DNA of 64,000 nt from Polynucleobacter sp. AP-Nino-20-G2 (GTDB lineage Bacteria > Pseudomonadota > Gammaproteobacteria > Burkholderiales > Burkholderiaceae), in assembly GCF_018688235.1 (NCBI RefSeq), contig NZ_CP061313.1, positions 1,843,130-1,907,129 of the forward strand, given 5' to 3'. This document shows positions 26,329 to 35,084 of this stretch, in pieces. A program made the translations under genes and the position numbers. Positions within the stretch are counted from its first letter, which is position 1; each line of letters starts with the position of its first letter. The notes beneath the pieces are model-generated. The model was not told where the DNA came from and did not search any database. It saw nothing but the letters and a program-made list of their open reading frames with translations.

Positions 26329-27270
26329 ATGGTTCAAAAGACAGCATACAAACCGCAATTGCAAGCAAGGCAAACACTGCCAGCAGCGCAGACTGCTGCG
26401 GCTTCGTCTGCCTTTCCGATGCTGCCATCCCTTGGGGTTGGCACACTCGACTCCTATATCGCTTACGTGAATCGTGTGCCGATGCTCAGCGCTGCAGAAG
26501 AGCTTCATCTGGCGCAAGAGTTTCGTCGCACTGAAAATGTCGATGCCGCTAAAACACTGGTACTTTCTCACCTGCGCTTAGTGGTTTCTGTCGCACGCCA
26601 ATATCTTGGCTATGGTATTCCTCATGCTGACCTCATCCAAGAAGGCAATGTGGGTCTCATGAAAGCAGTCAAGCGCTATGACCCAAATCAAGGTGCGCGC
26701 TTAGTGTCTTATGCCATCCACTGGATTAAGGCGGAGATTCATGAGTACATTCTCAAGAATTGGCGTTTAGTCAAAGTTGCGACAACCAAAGCGCAACGTA
26801 AGTTGTTCTTTAACTTGCGTAGCAATAAACCCACTCTTGCCGCACTCACTCCAAACGAAGTAGAAGCTTTAGCAAAGGCACTCGATGTAAAGGGCTCGGA
26901 TGTTAAAGAGATGGAGATGCGCCTGGCAGGTGGTGATGTTGCCCTAGAGGGTGATGACAATGATGATGACTCGGCTTACGCACCAATTCAATGGTTAGCC
27001 GATAGCACTCAAGAGCCTACTGAGATGATGGCAGCCGCTCAAACAGATGCACTACATGGACCACAGCTTGATCAAGCGCTGATGGCTTTGGATGAGCGTA
27101 GTCGTAATATTGTTCAATCACGTTGGCTGGCAATGGATGCGGACGGCAATGGCACCAAAACATTGCATGATCTTGCTAGCGAATACGGCATCTCTGCTGA
27201 GCGTGTTCGTCAAATCGAAACAGCCGCACTTAAGAAAATGCGCGGCCTACTTCAAGCGCAAGCCGCTTAA
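26329..27270 (+). CDS. rpoH: RNA polymerase heat-shock sigma factor sigma-32
   Basis: RpoH directs transcription of chaperone and protease genes after heat or misfolding stress. The 313-residue protein has region 2 (LVLSHLRLVVSVARQYL, QEGNVGLMKAVKRYDP), the RpoH-specific box QRKLFFNLR near residue 160, and region 4 with the helix-turn-helix YGISAERVRQIE near the C-terminus. About 35 alanine/glutamine-rich residues precede the core. A perfect CIRCE element directly upstream points to repression by HrcA, tying the sigma-32 and HrcA heat-shock circuits together. It follows ftsY on the same strand and converges on the SCO gene with 12 bases between. Confidence 0.97.
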   Translation: MVQKTAYKPQLQARQTLPAAQTAAASSAFPMLPSLGVGTLDSYIAYVNRVPMLSAAEELHLAQEFRRTENVDAAKTLVLSHLRLVVSVARQYLGYGIPHADLIQEGNVGLMKAVKRYDPNQGARLVSYAIHWIKAEIHEYILKNWRLVKVATTKAQRKLFFNLRSNKPTLAALTPNEVEALAKALDVKGSDVKEMEMRLAGGDVALEGDDNDDDSAYAPIQWLADSTQEPTEMMAAAQTDALHGPQLDQALMALDERSRNIVQSRWLAMDADGNGTKTLHDLASEYGISAERVRQIETAALKKMRGLLQAQAA

Positions 27271-27282
27271 CGCTACTCCCAA

Positions 27283-27894
27283 TTACTTTAGAAGCTCTTT
27301 CAAGTCTTGTGCCAAGGTCTCTGGACCTTGCGCATGCTTGATATAAAGACGCAAGTGGCCTTCTGGATCAAATGCATAACTTCCTGCAGTGTGGTCCATA
27401 GTATATGAGCCTGGGGCCACGCCCGGCACCTTCTTGTAGTAAATCTTAAAGTCCTTGGTAACCCTCTCTAAAGCTGCCTCATCGGCTGGACGTAAGCCCA
27501 AGAAGCGCGAATCAAATGCAGGTACATATTGCTTCAGAATGGCCGCAGTATCCCTCTGTGGGTCTACCGTTACAAACAAGACCTGCACCTTATCGGCCTG
27601 TGGCCCCATCAACTCCATTGCTTGCTGAATCTCTGTCAATGTAGTGGGACAAATATCAGGGCATTGTGTGTAGCCAAAGAACATGACCACGACCTTACCC
27701 TTAAAGTCTGCCAGAGTTCTCACATTGCCATCGGGATCTAGCAAACTAAAGTCAGTACCAAATGCTTTACCACCAGTGATATCGATATTCTTAAAACTTG
27801 GCTTAGGGCTGCAAGCAAGCAAAGTGAAACCAAATACCGTGATCAATGAGGCGTAAATAATTCTGCGAAGTAGTGTTGATGCGGACATGTTCAT
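27283..27894 (-). CDS. SCO1/SenC-family copper chaperone for cytochrome oxidase
   Basis: SCO proteins deliver copper to the CuA site of cytochrome c oxidase subunit II. The 203-residue protein has a membrane or lipoprotein N-terminus (lipobox LLAC, Cys28). The thioredoxin-like domain carries metal-binding Cys78 and Cys82 (GYTQCPDICP) and His168 (TMDHTAG). All copper ligands are present. It is last in the SURF1-ctaA-ctaB-SCO operon, one base after ctaB. Confidence 0.96.
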   Translation of the reverse strand: MNMSASTLLRRIIYASLITVFGFTLLACSPKPSFKNIDITGGKAFGTDFSLLDPDGNVRTLADFKGKVVVMFFGYTQCPDICPTTLTEIQQAMELMGPQADKVQVLFVTVDPQRDTAAILKQYVPAFDSRFLGLRPADEAALERVTKDFKIYYKKVPGVAPGSYTMDHTAGSYAFDPEGHLRLYIKHAQGPETLAQDLKELLK

Positions 27895-27895
27895 C

Positions 27896-28789
27896 TCACA
27901 TGAAATAGTGATCTACTAACAACGCTGCAAAGAGTAGCGATAAGTAAGTAATTGAGAAGTGAAAAGTTTTCTTAGCAAGGGCATCGCTATAAGAAATAAA
28001 TAAGGCAATCACATGCGCCAAGAATAAGAGCCCCAGAATAATTGCAGAGATCAAGTACACCATTCCACTCATGCCATAAATGTAAGGCAGCAAAGTAGCG
28101 GCAATCAGAATCAGGGTATACAGCAAAATATTGAGTAGCGTGAAGCGCTCACCGTGAGTGACTGGCAGCATTGGCAAACCACTTTGTACATAATCATCGC
28201 GACGATATAAAGCGAGCGCCCAAAAATGGGGCGGCGTCCAGACGAAAATAATCAAGACTAAAAGCCATGCTTCAGCAGATAGGCCATTGGTTACAGCAGC
28301 CCAGCCTAGTGCGGGCGGCATTGCTCCTGAAAGTCCGCCGATCACGATATTCTGCGGGGTTGCCGGCTTTAATAACCATGTGTAGATAACGGCATATCCC
28401 ACAAATGTCGCCACTGTAAGCCACATAGTGAGTGGATTGCAGAAGTTCCACAAAATGACCATGCCTAATGAACCCAGCACAATCGAAAAAATGACAATAT
28501 GGAAAGGGGTAACCTCACCGGTAGCCGATGGCCTCCAAGAAGTTCTTTTCATCTTGGCGTCAACGGCCTGTTCAATCAAACAGTTCATTGCAAATGCTGC
28601 GCCTGCCAACAACCAAATACCCACAATGCCACCAATCAGCACTGGATATGGAACCATGCCTGGGGTTGCCAAGAACATACCAATCACTGCGCAGAAAACA
28701 GCAAGCTGAGTGACGCGAGGTTTAGTTAAAACCCAGTATTGACGCCAACGAGGCATCGCTACCGCGGAAGATGATGTGGGGCTGCTCAT
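27896..28789 (-). CDS. ctaB: Heme O synthase (protoheme IX farnesyltransferase)
   Basis: This enzyme adds a farnesyl group to heme b to give heme O, the precursor of heme A. The 297-residue UbiA-family membrane protein has about eight or nine helices. The prenyl-diphosphate motif is NCLIEQAVDAKMKRT near residues 67-81, and a second YRRDDY motif lies in the later cytoplasmic loop. It overlaps ctaA by four bases. Also called cyoE. Confidence 0.97.
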   Translation of the reverse strand: MSSPTSSSAVAMPRWRQYWVLTKPRVTQLAVFCAVIGMFLATPGMVPYPVLIGGIVGIWLLAGAAFAMNCLIEQAVDAKMKRTSWRPSATGEVTPFHIVIFSIVLGSLGMVILWNFCNPLTMWLTVATFVGYAVIYTWLLKPATPQNIVIGGLSGAMPPALGWAAVTNGLSAEAWLLVLIIFVWTPPHFWALALYRRDDYVQSGLPMLPVTHGERFTLLNILLYTLILIAATLLPYIYGMSGMVYLISAIILGLLFLAHVIALFISYSDALAKKTFHFSITYLSLLFAALLVDHYFM

Positions 28790-29916
28790 AGTGATTTAGC
28801 TATCTTAATATGAATGGGTGCATTCCAAGAGGACCAGTGGCTTAAGCGAACTAAACAAAACACCAGTGCAGCAGATCCTGCGGTATGCATTAATGCGGCA
28901 ACTAATGGCCACTGAAAAATAACGTTGGAGATGCCAGTCAGCAACTGAAGTGCTAATAAGGCTAGCAATAACTTAGCAATACGCCCCAGGTCAGACAAAG
29001 TGGGATTACTCGCCCTAAGAGCGCTCACGCCAAGCAAGCCCAGCACCAATACCGCGCAAGTCGCAAAAACCCGGTGCGCCCAGTGGATGGTCTGTAAAGC
29101 TACAGGTGAGATAGACTCACCATGGGTGTTAAGGCCTAGCTGACGCCACAGAGAGAAGCCTTCATGCCATGCGGTTTCTGGCCAAAGCGCGCCCATACAT
29201 GTTGGAAAATCAGGACATGCGAGAACCGCGTAATTTGTACTCACCCAAGCACCTAGAAAAATCTGTGTGCCCAAGACTATGAAAGCGCCCACCAATAACT
29301 TCGCAGAAATTGGCTTGAGCTTGAGGCGTCGAACGGAAGAAGATTGATCTATCCAGTCTTGCTGAGCATATGCAGTCAACGACGCTAGCAATGTCAATGC
29401 CAACATTAAATGAATTGTGACAATAATGGGTTGCAATTTGAGGGTCACTGTCCATGCGCCAAATGCGCCTTGAACACACACTAGCAGTAGTAGGCCCAGA
29501 CTACCCATTAGTGGCGCCTTACCCAAAGTCCTGAGTTTACTCAAAGCAAAACCCACTTGTATCAGAATTAAAGCGCCAACTGTCATCGCGAGATAACGGT
29601 GGATCATTTCGATCCACGCCTTAATGACAGTCACTGGCCCAGTGGGCATACTTGCTTCAGCAAGCTGAATCTCACCAATCGCATGCCACGGATTTGAGGT
29701 GCCATAACAGCCGGGCCAATCTGGGCATCCCAACCCGGAATCAGTCAAACGAGTGAACGCACCAAACACAATCAGATCAAAAGTCATGAAAACTAAGATC
29801 CAGTTGAGTTTTTGAAAAAAGTTATAGCCAGGTCTTTTCCATAAATAAAACAAAGGCAATCCAGCAAAGACAATTGCGATCGCAGCAAGTTCTAGAAATA
29901 AGCCAATGCTAGGCAT
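28786..29916 (-). CDS. ctaA: Heme A synthase (COX15/CtaA family)
   Basis: CtaA oxidises heme O to heme A for the aa3-type oxidase. The 376-residue protein has about eight membrane helices in two related halves, with conserved histidines in TRLTDSGLGCPDWPGC, EMIHRYLA, TIHLMLALT and TIHWAHRVFA. Cysteine pairs on the periplasmic side (CPDWPGC and CPDFPTC) match the type that carries them. It overlaps both neighbours and sits in the oxidase assembly operon. Confidence 0.96.
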   Translation of the reverse strand: MPSIGLFLELAAIAIVFAGLPLFYLWKRPGYNFFQKLNWILVFMTFDLIVFGAFTRLTDSGLGCPDWPGCYGTSNPWHAIGEIQLAEASMPTGPVTVIKAWIEMIHRYLAMTVGALILIQVGFALSKLRTLGKAPLMGSLGLLLLVCVQGAFGAWTVTLKLQPIIVTIHLMLALTLLASLTAYAQQDWIDQSSSVRRLKLKPISAKLLVGAFIVLGTQIFLGAWVSTNYAVLACPDFPTCMGALWPETAWHEGFSLWRQLGLNTHGESISPVALQTIHWAHRVFATCAVLVLGLLGVSALRASNPTLSDLGRIAKLLLALLALQLLTGISNVIFQWPLVAALMHTAGSAALVFCLVRLSHWSSWNAPIHIKIAKSL

Positions 29917-30572
29917 TACAAACTCTCACCCTTGTGATTAAGCTTGAGCAATTTCTCCAAATCTTTCTTCATACTAGAAAATTCCTTAGGAGAATTTGTC
30001 ACTGGGAAGTACATCATCTTGGCGGGGCTGGGATCAATCAATTGAATCTGCTGCCCGGCGCCCTCTTTATTCAACCAAAGATCGAAAGCCTCTTTTAGCT
30101 TTGGGTCTGTTGGAGGTAAAACCACTTTGAAGCCAGCAGCCTTTTCGTCATAAGCCGCCAAGACCTCTGCATCCACTGGCTTGCCATCGGTATTGACCCA
30201 AATCAGCTGTACACGCTGACTCTCCCTTCCCATTGCAACCCTCACCTGTCGCATCAGAAATAAAGCCTCAATACATTTCTCATCTTTTATTTGACACTCA
30301 CCGGCGGGTCTTGCTATCAACAGCGTCCACTTACCCTTCATTGGAGTATCAAGCCATGCGGTATTCAATTCTTGAGCTGGATACACCAAAGTCCCCAAGT
30401 TGGTTTTTCCGCCCTCAAGCTTGAAAACATAATAAGCGAGATAGGACGCAATGACTGGCGCAGCACATGCGAGCAAGAGCATGAACATCTGTATGCGACC
30501 ACGACGAGTTCGTGAATTGATTGCCAAAGCATCCACTTGAGATGCCGGAATTAATAAGTCTTTATCAGTCAC
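29916..30572 (-). CDS. Membrane-anchored thioredoxin-like protein of the oxidase assembly cluster
   Basis: I place the start at GTG 30572, which overlaps the SURF1 stop as GTGA; an upstream ATG at 30716 would lie deep inside SURF1. The 218-residue protein has a basic N-terminus, one helix near residues 28-50, and a periplasmic part. The order WTLLIARPAGEC then a second cysteine (Cys93, Cys100, spacing C-X6-C) followed by LFLMRQVRVAMG resembles a thioredoxin/SCO-like fold. It is commonly found between SURF1 and ctaA in betaproteobacteria, but no function is known to me. A role in copper or thiol handling for the oxidase is inference. Confidence 0.85.
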   Translation of the reverse strand: MTDKDLLIPASQVDALAINSRTRRGRIQMFMLLLACAAPVIASYLAYYVFKLEGGKTNLGTLVYPAQELNTAWLDTPMKGKWTLLIARPAGECQIKDEKCIEALFLMRQVRVAMGRESQRVQLIWVNTDGKPVDAEVLAAYDEKAAGFKVVLPPTDPKLKEAFDLWLNKEGAGQQIQLIDPSPAKMMYFPVTNSPKEFSSMKKDLEKLLKLNHKGESL

Positions 30573-31357
30573 GCTTGATCCCCATTTACAACATCTCGGC
30601 GCCGATATTGACGCAAGCCGGTGATTAACCAAAATAAAAAGCCGCAAAACGCTAAAGCAAACCACTGGAATGCATAAGCATAATGGCGATCGACTCCGTT
30701 TGTCAGGGGAGGCCACTCGCGCAGTAGGCCATCCTCCAATCCAGTCTCCACCTCACGCAAAATAAAGGGGCTTTGAGACCAGCCATGGAGCTTCGCTTCT
30801 TCTGCCAAATCAAAATTCTGCTCAATGCGAGGCTTGCTGATATCAATCGCCTCGCTAGCCTTTCCCAACTCATAGACCCTGCCGGGGTGCGCAAACGCGA
30901 TTCCCTCAACACTGACCGCTCCAGAGGGGGTCTTCACTGGCGGTAACAGTGCTCTATCGTCGTTATTTCGTGGCGCCCATCCTCGGTTGACCCACACAAC
31001 CGTCTGCCGGCCCTCCAAGCTCAGCGGCATCATTAAATAGAAGCCAGCCTGTGCCGCATTGGCACCACCGCCAGCTGGAATTGGTTTTGGGCGATTGTCC
31101 AGCCAAATAGCAGCCTCAGGGATATATTGGCCGCGAGCAATCATGCGTCGCTCACTCACTTCCTCCAAAGTCCAAGATCCATTACTTGCATTCAAAATAG
31201 GCATCTGTTGGCGCGCCTGTAAGTTAGCTGCCAATGCAATCTTCGTGCTTGCTCTATTGAGTTGCCATACCCCTGCAGCAAAGCCAATTGCAATGACCAG
31301 CGAGGCTGATACAGTAGCAGCTAGGCGTTTTGTAATAAGGCTGTTAAATAGATTCAA
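30569..31357 (-). CDS. SURF1-family cytochrome oxidase assembly protein
   Basis: SURF1 helps insert heme A into oxidase subunit I. The 262-residue protein has helices near residues 8-30 and 228-248 flanking a periplasmic domain. Typical motifs are GVWQLNRA, WLDNRPK, VWVNRGWAP and the final helix HYAYAFQWFALA. The start appears to be a TTG at 31357 with no good Shine-Dalgarno sequence; no ATG lies at the right place. It heads the second oxidase operon and is divergent from the small DUF2909 gene 14 bases away. Confidence 0.93.
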   Translation of the reverse strand: MNLFNSLITKRLAATVSASLVIAIGFAAGVWQLNRASTKIALAANLQARQQMPILNASNGSWTLEEVSERRMIARGQYIPEAAIWLDNRPKPIPAGGGANAAQAGFYLMMPLSLEGRQTVVWVNRGWAPRNNDDRALLPPVKTPSGAVSVEGIAFAHPGRVYELGKASEAIDISKPRIEQNFDLAEEAKLHGWSQSPFILREVETGLEDGLLREWPPLTNGVDRHYAYAFQWFALAFCGFLFWLITGLRQYRRRDVVNGDQA

Positions 31358-31371
31358 AATAAGGATATGAA

Positions 31372-31584
31372 ATGAAGTGGATTATTCCGGTTGCATTGCT
31401 CATGATTGTCGCAAGCCTTGGCTCTGCCCTGTACTACATGATGAAAGATAAAGGCAAAAGTCCTAGGATGGTGCACTCACTCATGCTTAGGATTGGCCTA
31501 TCGATTGTGCTTTTCCTCGGGATTTTAATTGCACACTACTTTGGCTACATTGAAGCTACTGGCATTAGGGTTGGAACAAACTAA
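31372..31584 (+). CDS. Twin-transmembrane protein (DUF2909-like)
   Basis: This is a 70-residue protein with two helices (about 3-22 and 36-60) joined by a short basic loop (MKDKGKSPRMVH). An AAGGA Shine-Dalgarno sequence precedes the ATG. Small twin-helix proteins of this type are regular members of betaproteobacterial oxidase clusters. Here it is the only plus-strand gene in the block and ends at a bidirectional terminator facing subunit III. Function unknown. Confidence 0.85.
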   Translation: MKWIIPVALLMIVASLGSALYYMMKDKGKSPRMVHSLMLRIGLSIVLFLGILIAHYFGYIEATGIRVGTN

Positions 31585-31618
31585 GGAACACTGCCCACAA
31601 ACAGAACACCATAAAACT

Positions 31619-31641
31619 AATCGGGGCTTAACGCCCCGATT
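31619..31641. terminator. Bidirectional terminator between DUF2909 gene and coxC
   Basis: AATCGGGGC and GCCCCGATT flank a five-base loop, a perfect nine-pair stem. It lies between two convergent stop codons. T-rich sequence on the plus side is short (TTTGTATT) and on the minus side is TAGTTTTAT. Confidence 0.8.
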
Positions 31642-31651
31642 TGTATTCAAC

Positions 31652-32506
31652 TTACATCCAGTAGACAGCGATGTACAGGCCGAGCCAGACAACGTCAACG
31701 AAATGCCAGTACCAAGCAGCGCCTTCGAAGGCAAAGTGATGCTTAGATGTGAAGTCACCACGAATCATGCGACGCAACACAATTGCCAACATGGTTCCAC
31801 CAAGGAATACGTGGAAGCCATGGAAACCAGTCAACATGAAGAATGTAGAACCGTAAACACCAGAGGTTAATTTCAGGTTCAGTTCATGATAAGCATGGTA
31901 GTACTCGTAGCCTTGGAAGCACAAGAAGATGAAACCCAAACCAACAGTCGCAGCTAGGCCGATGATGGCTTTCTTCATGTGGTTTTCAACTAATGCGTGG
32001 TGAGCATAAGTGATCGTTACGCCAGAGCTCAACAACAACAATGTATTTATTGTTGGAATTGGCCAAGGACCCATAGTGGTGAATTTCTCAACCAAACCTG
32101 CAGGCCCATCATTCGGCCATACAGCTTGGAAGTTAGGCCAAAGCAATTTGCTCTCAACATCACCCATCCAAGGCATCGCGATATTGCGTGCGTAGAAGAG
32201 TGCCGCAAAGAATGCGCCAAAGAACATGATTTCAGAGAAGATGAACCAGGCCATAGACCAGCGGTAAGAAATATCAACGTTCACGCCGTTCTTACCAGCG
32301 TTGGATTCAGCGATCGTATCGCCAAACCAGTGATAGAGGACATAGAGAATCCATGCCACACCAACCAAGCTTAGGGGGCCGCCCCAAGAAGTGTGGTTTA
32401 CCCATCCTGACATGCCGAAGCCAAAGGCAATCAAGCCAAAAGCTGCCATAGCTGGGTGTCTAGATAGTCCAGGGACGAAATAGTATGGGGTTGAATTGGA
32501 TGACAT
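31652..32506 (-). CDS. coxC: Cytochrome c oxidase subunit III
   Basis: Subunit III stabilises the aa3-type oxidase core. I choose the ATG at 32506 (MSSNSTPYYFVPG), preceded by AGAGAA, giving 284 residues; an ATG six codons earlier is less likely. It has seven helices with typical motifs HPAMAAFG, MFFGAFFAALFYAR, TGFHGFHVFLGG and AAWYWHFVDVVWL. It follows the DUF2970 gene and ends at a terminator, closing the first oxidase operon. Confidence 0.97.
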   Translation of the reverse strand: MSSNSTPYYFVPGLSRHPAMAAFGLIAFGFGMSGWVNHTSWGGPLSLVGVAWILYVLYHWFGDTIAESNAGKNGVNVDISYRWSMAWFIFSEIMFFGAFFAALFYARNIAMPWMGDVESKLLWPNFQAVWPNDGPAGLVEKFTTMGPWPIPTINTLLLLSSGVTITYAHHALVENHMKKAIIGLAATVGLGFIFLCFQGYEYYHAYHELNLKLTSGVYGSTFFMLTGFHGFHVFLGGTMLAIVLRRMIRGDFTSKHHFAFEGAAWYWHFVDVVWLGLYIAVYWM

Positions 32507-32534
32507 CTTATTCTCTCTATTCAATCAAAAAAAA

Positions 32535-32729
32535 TCAATGGGAAACAACTGCTTTCACTATCAACAAGAGGACTGCCATAAAAATTAAGGCTCCCACCAC
32601 TCCTGCAATGATAATGTGAACAAAACTGAGTGAAGCAACATCCTCTTGCAAGCCCGACTGCTTACGGACACCCAAGAAGCCCCACATTACTGCTTTCATA
32701 GACTGCCAAAAACTGCTTTTCTTTTTCAT
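32535..32729 (-). CDS. DUF2970-like small membrane protein
   Basis: A 64-residue protein with a basic N-terminus (MKKKSSFWQSMKAVMWGFLGVRK) and one C-terminal helix (about residues 38-62). It overlaps the Cox11 gene by four bases and sits between Cox11 and subunit III, the usual place of DUF2970 proteins in betaproteobacteria. Function unknown. Confidence 0.88.
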   Translation of the reverse strand: MKKKSSFWQSMKAVMWGFLGVRKQSGLQEDVASLSFVHIIIAGVVGALIFMAVLLLIVKAVVSH

Positions 32730-33307
32730 GACGCTACCTTTGATTTTGGAGCTGGAGGAGTACCAAGTCCCAATTCAAAAAAGGTATACGACAAAGTAAT
32801 TGTTTTCACATCCTCAGGCAAACCTGCATCAATGACGAACACTACCGGCATCTTTCTTGTTTCATTTGCCGCTAGCGTTTGCTCCTGAAAACAAAAACAC
32901 TCTAATTTCGTAAAAAACTCTGTTGCGCTTTTGGGTGCGTAACTCGGTATCGCTTGCGCCTTTACTGTGCGGCCCAAATTATTGGTCACCTCATACACAA
33001 TTTCAGACATCTCGCCGGGATGCACTTCTAAAAAATTCTTTACAGGCTTAAAGGTAAACGGACCACGACTATTGGAGTCAAACTCAATGGTCACTGTACG
33101 CGAACTATCTACCTGCGTATTACCGACCTTATTAGCGCTATAGGCTCTGACACCATAATCATTTTTACTAGTGACTACGTTAATCCCAGTGACCTCACAC
33201 AAGGCCTTGTACATCGGAACCAATGCGTAACCAAAACCAAACATCATCACAGCCGCAATTAAGAGCTTTAATAAAATTTGGCGATTAAGAGATTGAGTAG
33301 AGACCAT
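32726..33307 (-). CDS. ctaG: Cytochrome c oxidase assembly protein CtaG/Cox11
   Basis: Cox11 delivers copper to the CuB site of subunit I. The 193-residue protein has an N-terminal membrane anchor (residues 12-32) and a periplasmic immunoglobulin-like domain. The copper-binding motif CFCF (Cys137, Cys139) is intact, as is Cys37 just after the anchor. It lies 14 bases after the small assembly protein gene and overlaps the DUF2970 gene. Confidence 0.97.
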   Translation of the reverse strand: MVSTQSLNRQILLKLLIAAVMMFGFGYALVPMYKALCEVTGINVVTSKNDYGVRAYSANKVGNTQVDSSRTVTIEFDSNSRGPFTFKPVKNFLEVHPGEMSEIVYEVTNNLGRTVKAQAIPSYAPKSATEFFTKLECFCFQEQTLAANETRKMPVVFVIDAGLPEDVKTITLSYTFFELGLGTPPAPKSKVAS

Positions 33308-33321
33308 CGCAATAAGCGGGA

Positions 33322-33453
33322 TTAACCCAATAAGCTCCGTTTAATCACAATTCCAATAAAGAACGTCAGTACAACACTCAGAAGTACAAACCCCAACCTA
33401 CGATTGCTCGCAGCCAGGGTTTGTTTCGCTGAAGAATTAAATTCCTGCTTCAC
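33322..33453 (-). CDS. Cytochrome oxidase small assembly protein
   Basis: A 43-residue protein read from a GTG at 33453 that lies inside the last codons of coxA. The sequence VKQEFNSSAKQTLAASNRRLGF is followed by one helix (LLSVVLTFFIGIVI) and ends KRSLLG. Size, single helix, position between coxA and Cox11 and the overlap match the small assembly protein annotated in many betaproteobacterial oxidase operons. A longer frame up to 33537 is out of frame with coxA and not credible. Confidence 0.8.
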   Translation of the reverse strand: MKQEFNSSAKQTLAASNRRLGFVLLSVVLTFFIGIVIKRSLLG

Positions 33454-35044
33454 GCATCTGCTCTGCACTAGGCGGAGTTTCAAAAGTGTGATGTGGTGCT
33501 GGTGAAGGAATAGTCCACTCCAAACCTTTTGCACCATCCCATGGCTTCATCGGTGCCTTCTCGCCATGACCGCGATAAGCAGGCAAGACAACGAAGAGTA
33601 AGAAATAAACCTGTGCCAAACCAAAGCCCAAGGCGCCAATCGATGCAATCATGTTGAAGTCAGCAAACTGAGTTGGGTAGTCTGCGTAACGACGTGGCAT
33701 ACCAGCTAGACCCAAGAAGTGCATTGGGAAGAAGGTGATGTTGAAGAAAATCATGGAAGCCCAGAAATGGATCTTGCCGCGAGTTTCGCTAGCCATGTGG
33801 CCAGTCCACTTTGGACACCAGTAGTAGAAACCAGCGAACATTGCAAACAAAGAACCCGCAACCAATACATAGTGGAAATGCGCTACTACGTAGTATGTAT
33901 CTTGAACACCGATATCAATCGGCGCCATCGCTAGGATCAAGCCAGTAAAGCCACCCATGGTGAATACGAAAATAAAGCCGATGGCCCACAACATTGGAGT
34001 CTCAAAGGTCATTGAACCTTTCCACATTGTTGCAACCCAGTTGAAAATCTTCACACCAGTTGGAACAGCAATCAACATTGTGGCGTACATAAAGAACAAT
34101 TGGCCTGTTACTGGCATACCAGTAGCAAACATGTGGTGAGCCCAAACGATGAATGACAAGATCGCAATCGATGCTGTCGCATAAACCATGGAGCTGTAAC
34201 CAAACAATGTCTTTCTGGAGAATGCTGGAACGATTTCACTAATAATTCCGAATGCTGGAAGAATCATGATGTAAACCTCTGGGTGACCGAAGAACCAGAA
34301 AATATGCTGGAACATGATTGGGTCGCCGCCGCCAACAGCAGAGAAGAATGAAGTGCCGAAATGACGATCAGTCAGAACCATGGTGATCGCACCAGCCAAT
34401 ACAGGCATTACCGCAATCAATAAGTAAGCAGTGATCAACCAAGTCCAGCAGAACATTGGCATCTTCATCAATGTCATGCCAGGAGCGCGCATGTTCAAAA
34501 TCGTCACAATGATGTTGATTGAACCCATGATTGAAGAGGCGCCTAATAAATGGAGAGCAAAAATTGCCATATCCATTCCAGGGCCCATCTGCGAAGTCAA
34601 TGGAGCGTAAATAGTCCAGCCACCTGATGGAGCGCCACCAGGAACCAAAAATGAACTCAACAACAAAGTTGCAGCCACTGGCAGGATCCAGAAGCTGAAG
34701 TTATTCATACGCGCAAACGCCATATCAGATGCGCCAATTTGCAAAGGCACCATCCAGTTAGCAAAGCCAACGAAAGCCGGCATGATCGCGCCAAACACCA
34801 TGACCAAACCGTGCATGGTCGTTAATTGGTTGAAGAACTCTGGGCGCAAATATTGCAGACCAGGTTGGAATAGCTCCAAACGAATTCCCAAAGCCATCAT
34901 GCCGCCAGCTAACAAGCTAACAAACGAGAAGATCAAGTACATCGTGCCGATGTCTTTATGGTTGGTTGCGAACAACCAACGACGCCAACCATGTGGCATG
35001 TGATCATCGTGCGCGTGATCGTGGGTAGTAGAGACTGTGCTCAT
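33437..35044 (-). CDS. coxA: Cytochrome c oxidase subunit I
   Basis: Subunit I carries heme a and the heme a3-CuB site where oxygen is reduced. The 535-residue protein has twelve helices. The CuB histidine and cross-linked tyrosine lie in GHPEVYIMILPAFG near residue 254, VWAHHMFATGMPV follows, and the K-channel lysine sits in TGVKIFNW. The heme ligands are in VVAHFHYVLV. It has a GGAG Shine-Dalgarno sequence. Its 3' end contains the start of the small assembly protein gene. Confidence 0.98.
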   Translation of the reverse strand: MSTVSTTHDHAHDDHMPHGWRRWLFATNHKDIGTMYLIFSFVSLLAGGMMALGIRLELFQPGLQYLRPEFFNQLTTMHGLVMVFGAIMPAFVGFANWMVPLQIGASDMAFARMNNFSFWILPVAATLLLSSFLVPGGAPSGGWTIYAPLTSQMGPGMDMAIFALHLLGASSIMGSINIIVTILNMRAPGMTLMKMPMFCWTWLITAYLLIAVMPVLAGAITMVLTDRHFGTSFFSAVGGGDPIMFQHIFWFFGHPEVYIMILPAFGIISEIVPAFSRKTLFGYSSMVYATASIAILSFIVWAHHMFATGMPVTGQLFFMYATMLIAVPTGVKIFNWVATMWKGSMTFETPMLWAIGFIFVFTMGGFTGLILAMAPIDIGVQDTYYVVAHFHYVLVAGSLFAMFAGFYYWCPKWTGHMASETRGKIHFWASMIFFNITFFPMHFLGLAGMPRRYADYPTQFADFNMIASIGALGFGLAQVYFLLFVVLPAYRGHGEKAPMKPWDGAKGLEWTIPSPAPHHTFETPPSAEQMREAGI

Positions 35045-35084
35045 GGATTACTCCGGTTTCGTTTTATCTGTATTAATGAATGGA

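Noticed and set aside
29916..30716. Longer start for the thioredoxin-like gene at 30716
   Set aside because: It would overlap SURF1 by almost 150 bases and add a cysteine-rich, low-quality leader. The GTG at 30572 overlaps the stop codon neatly.
33322..33537. A 71-residue frame overlapping the coxA 3' end
   Set aside because: The N-terminal 28 residues are a shifted reading of coxA with no family features; only the part from GTG 33453 is credible.
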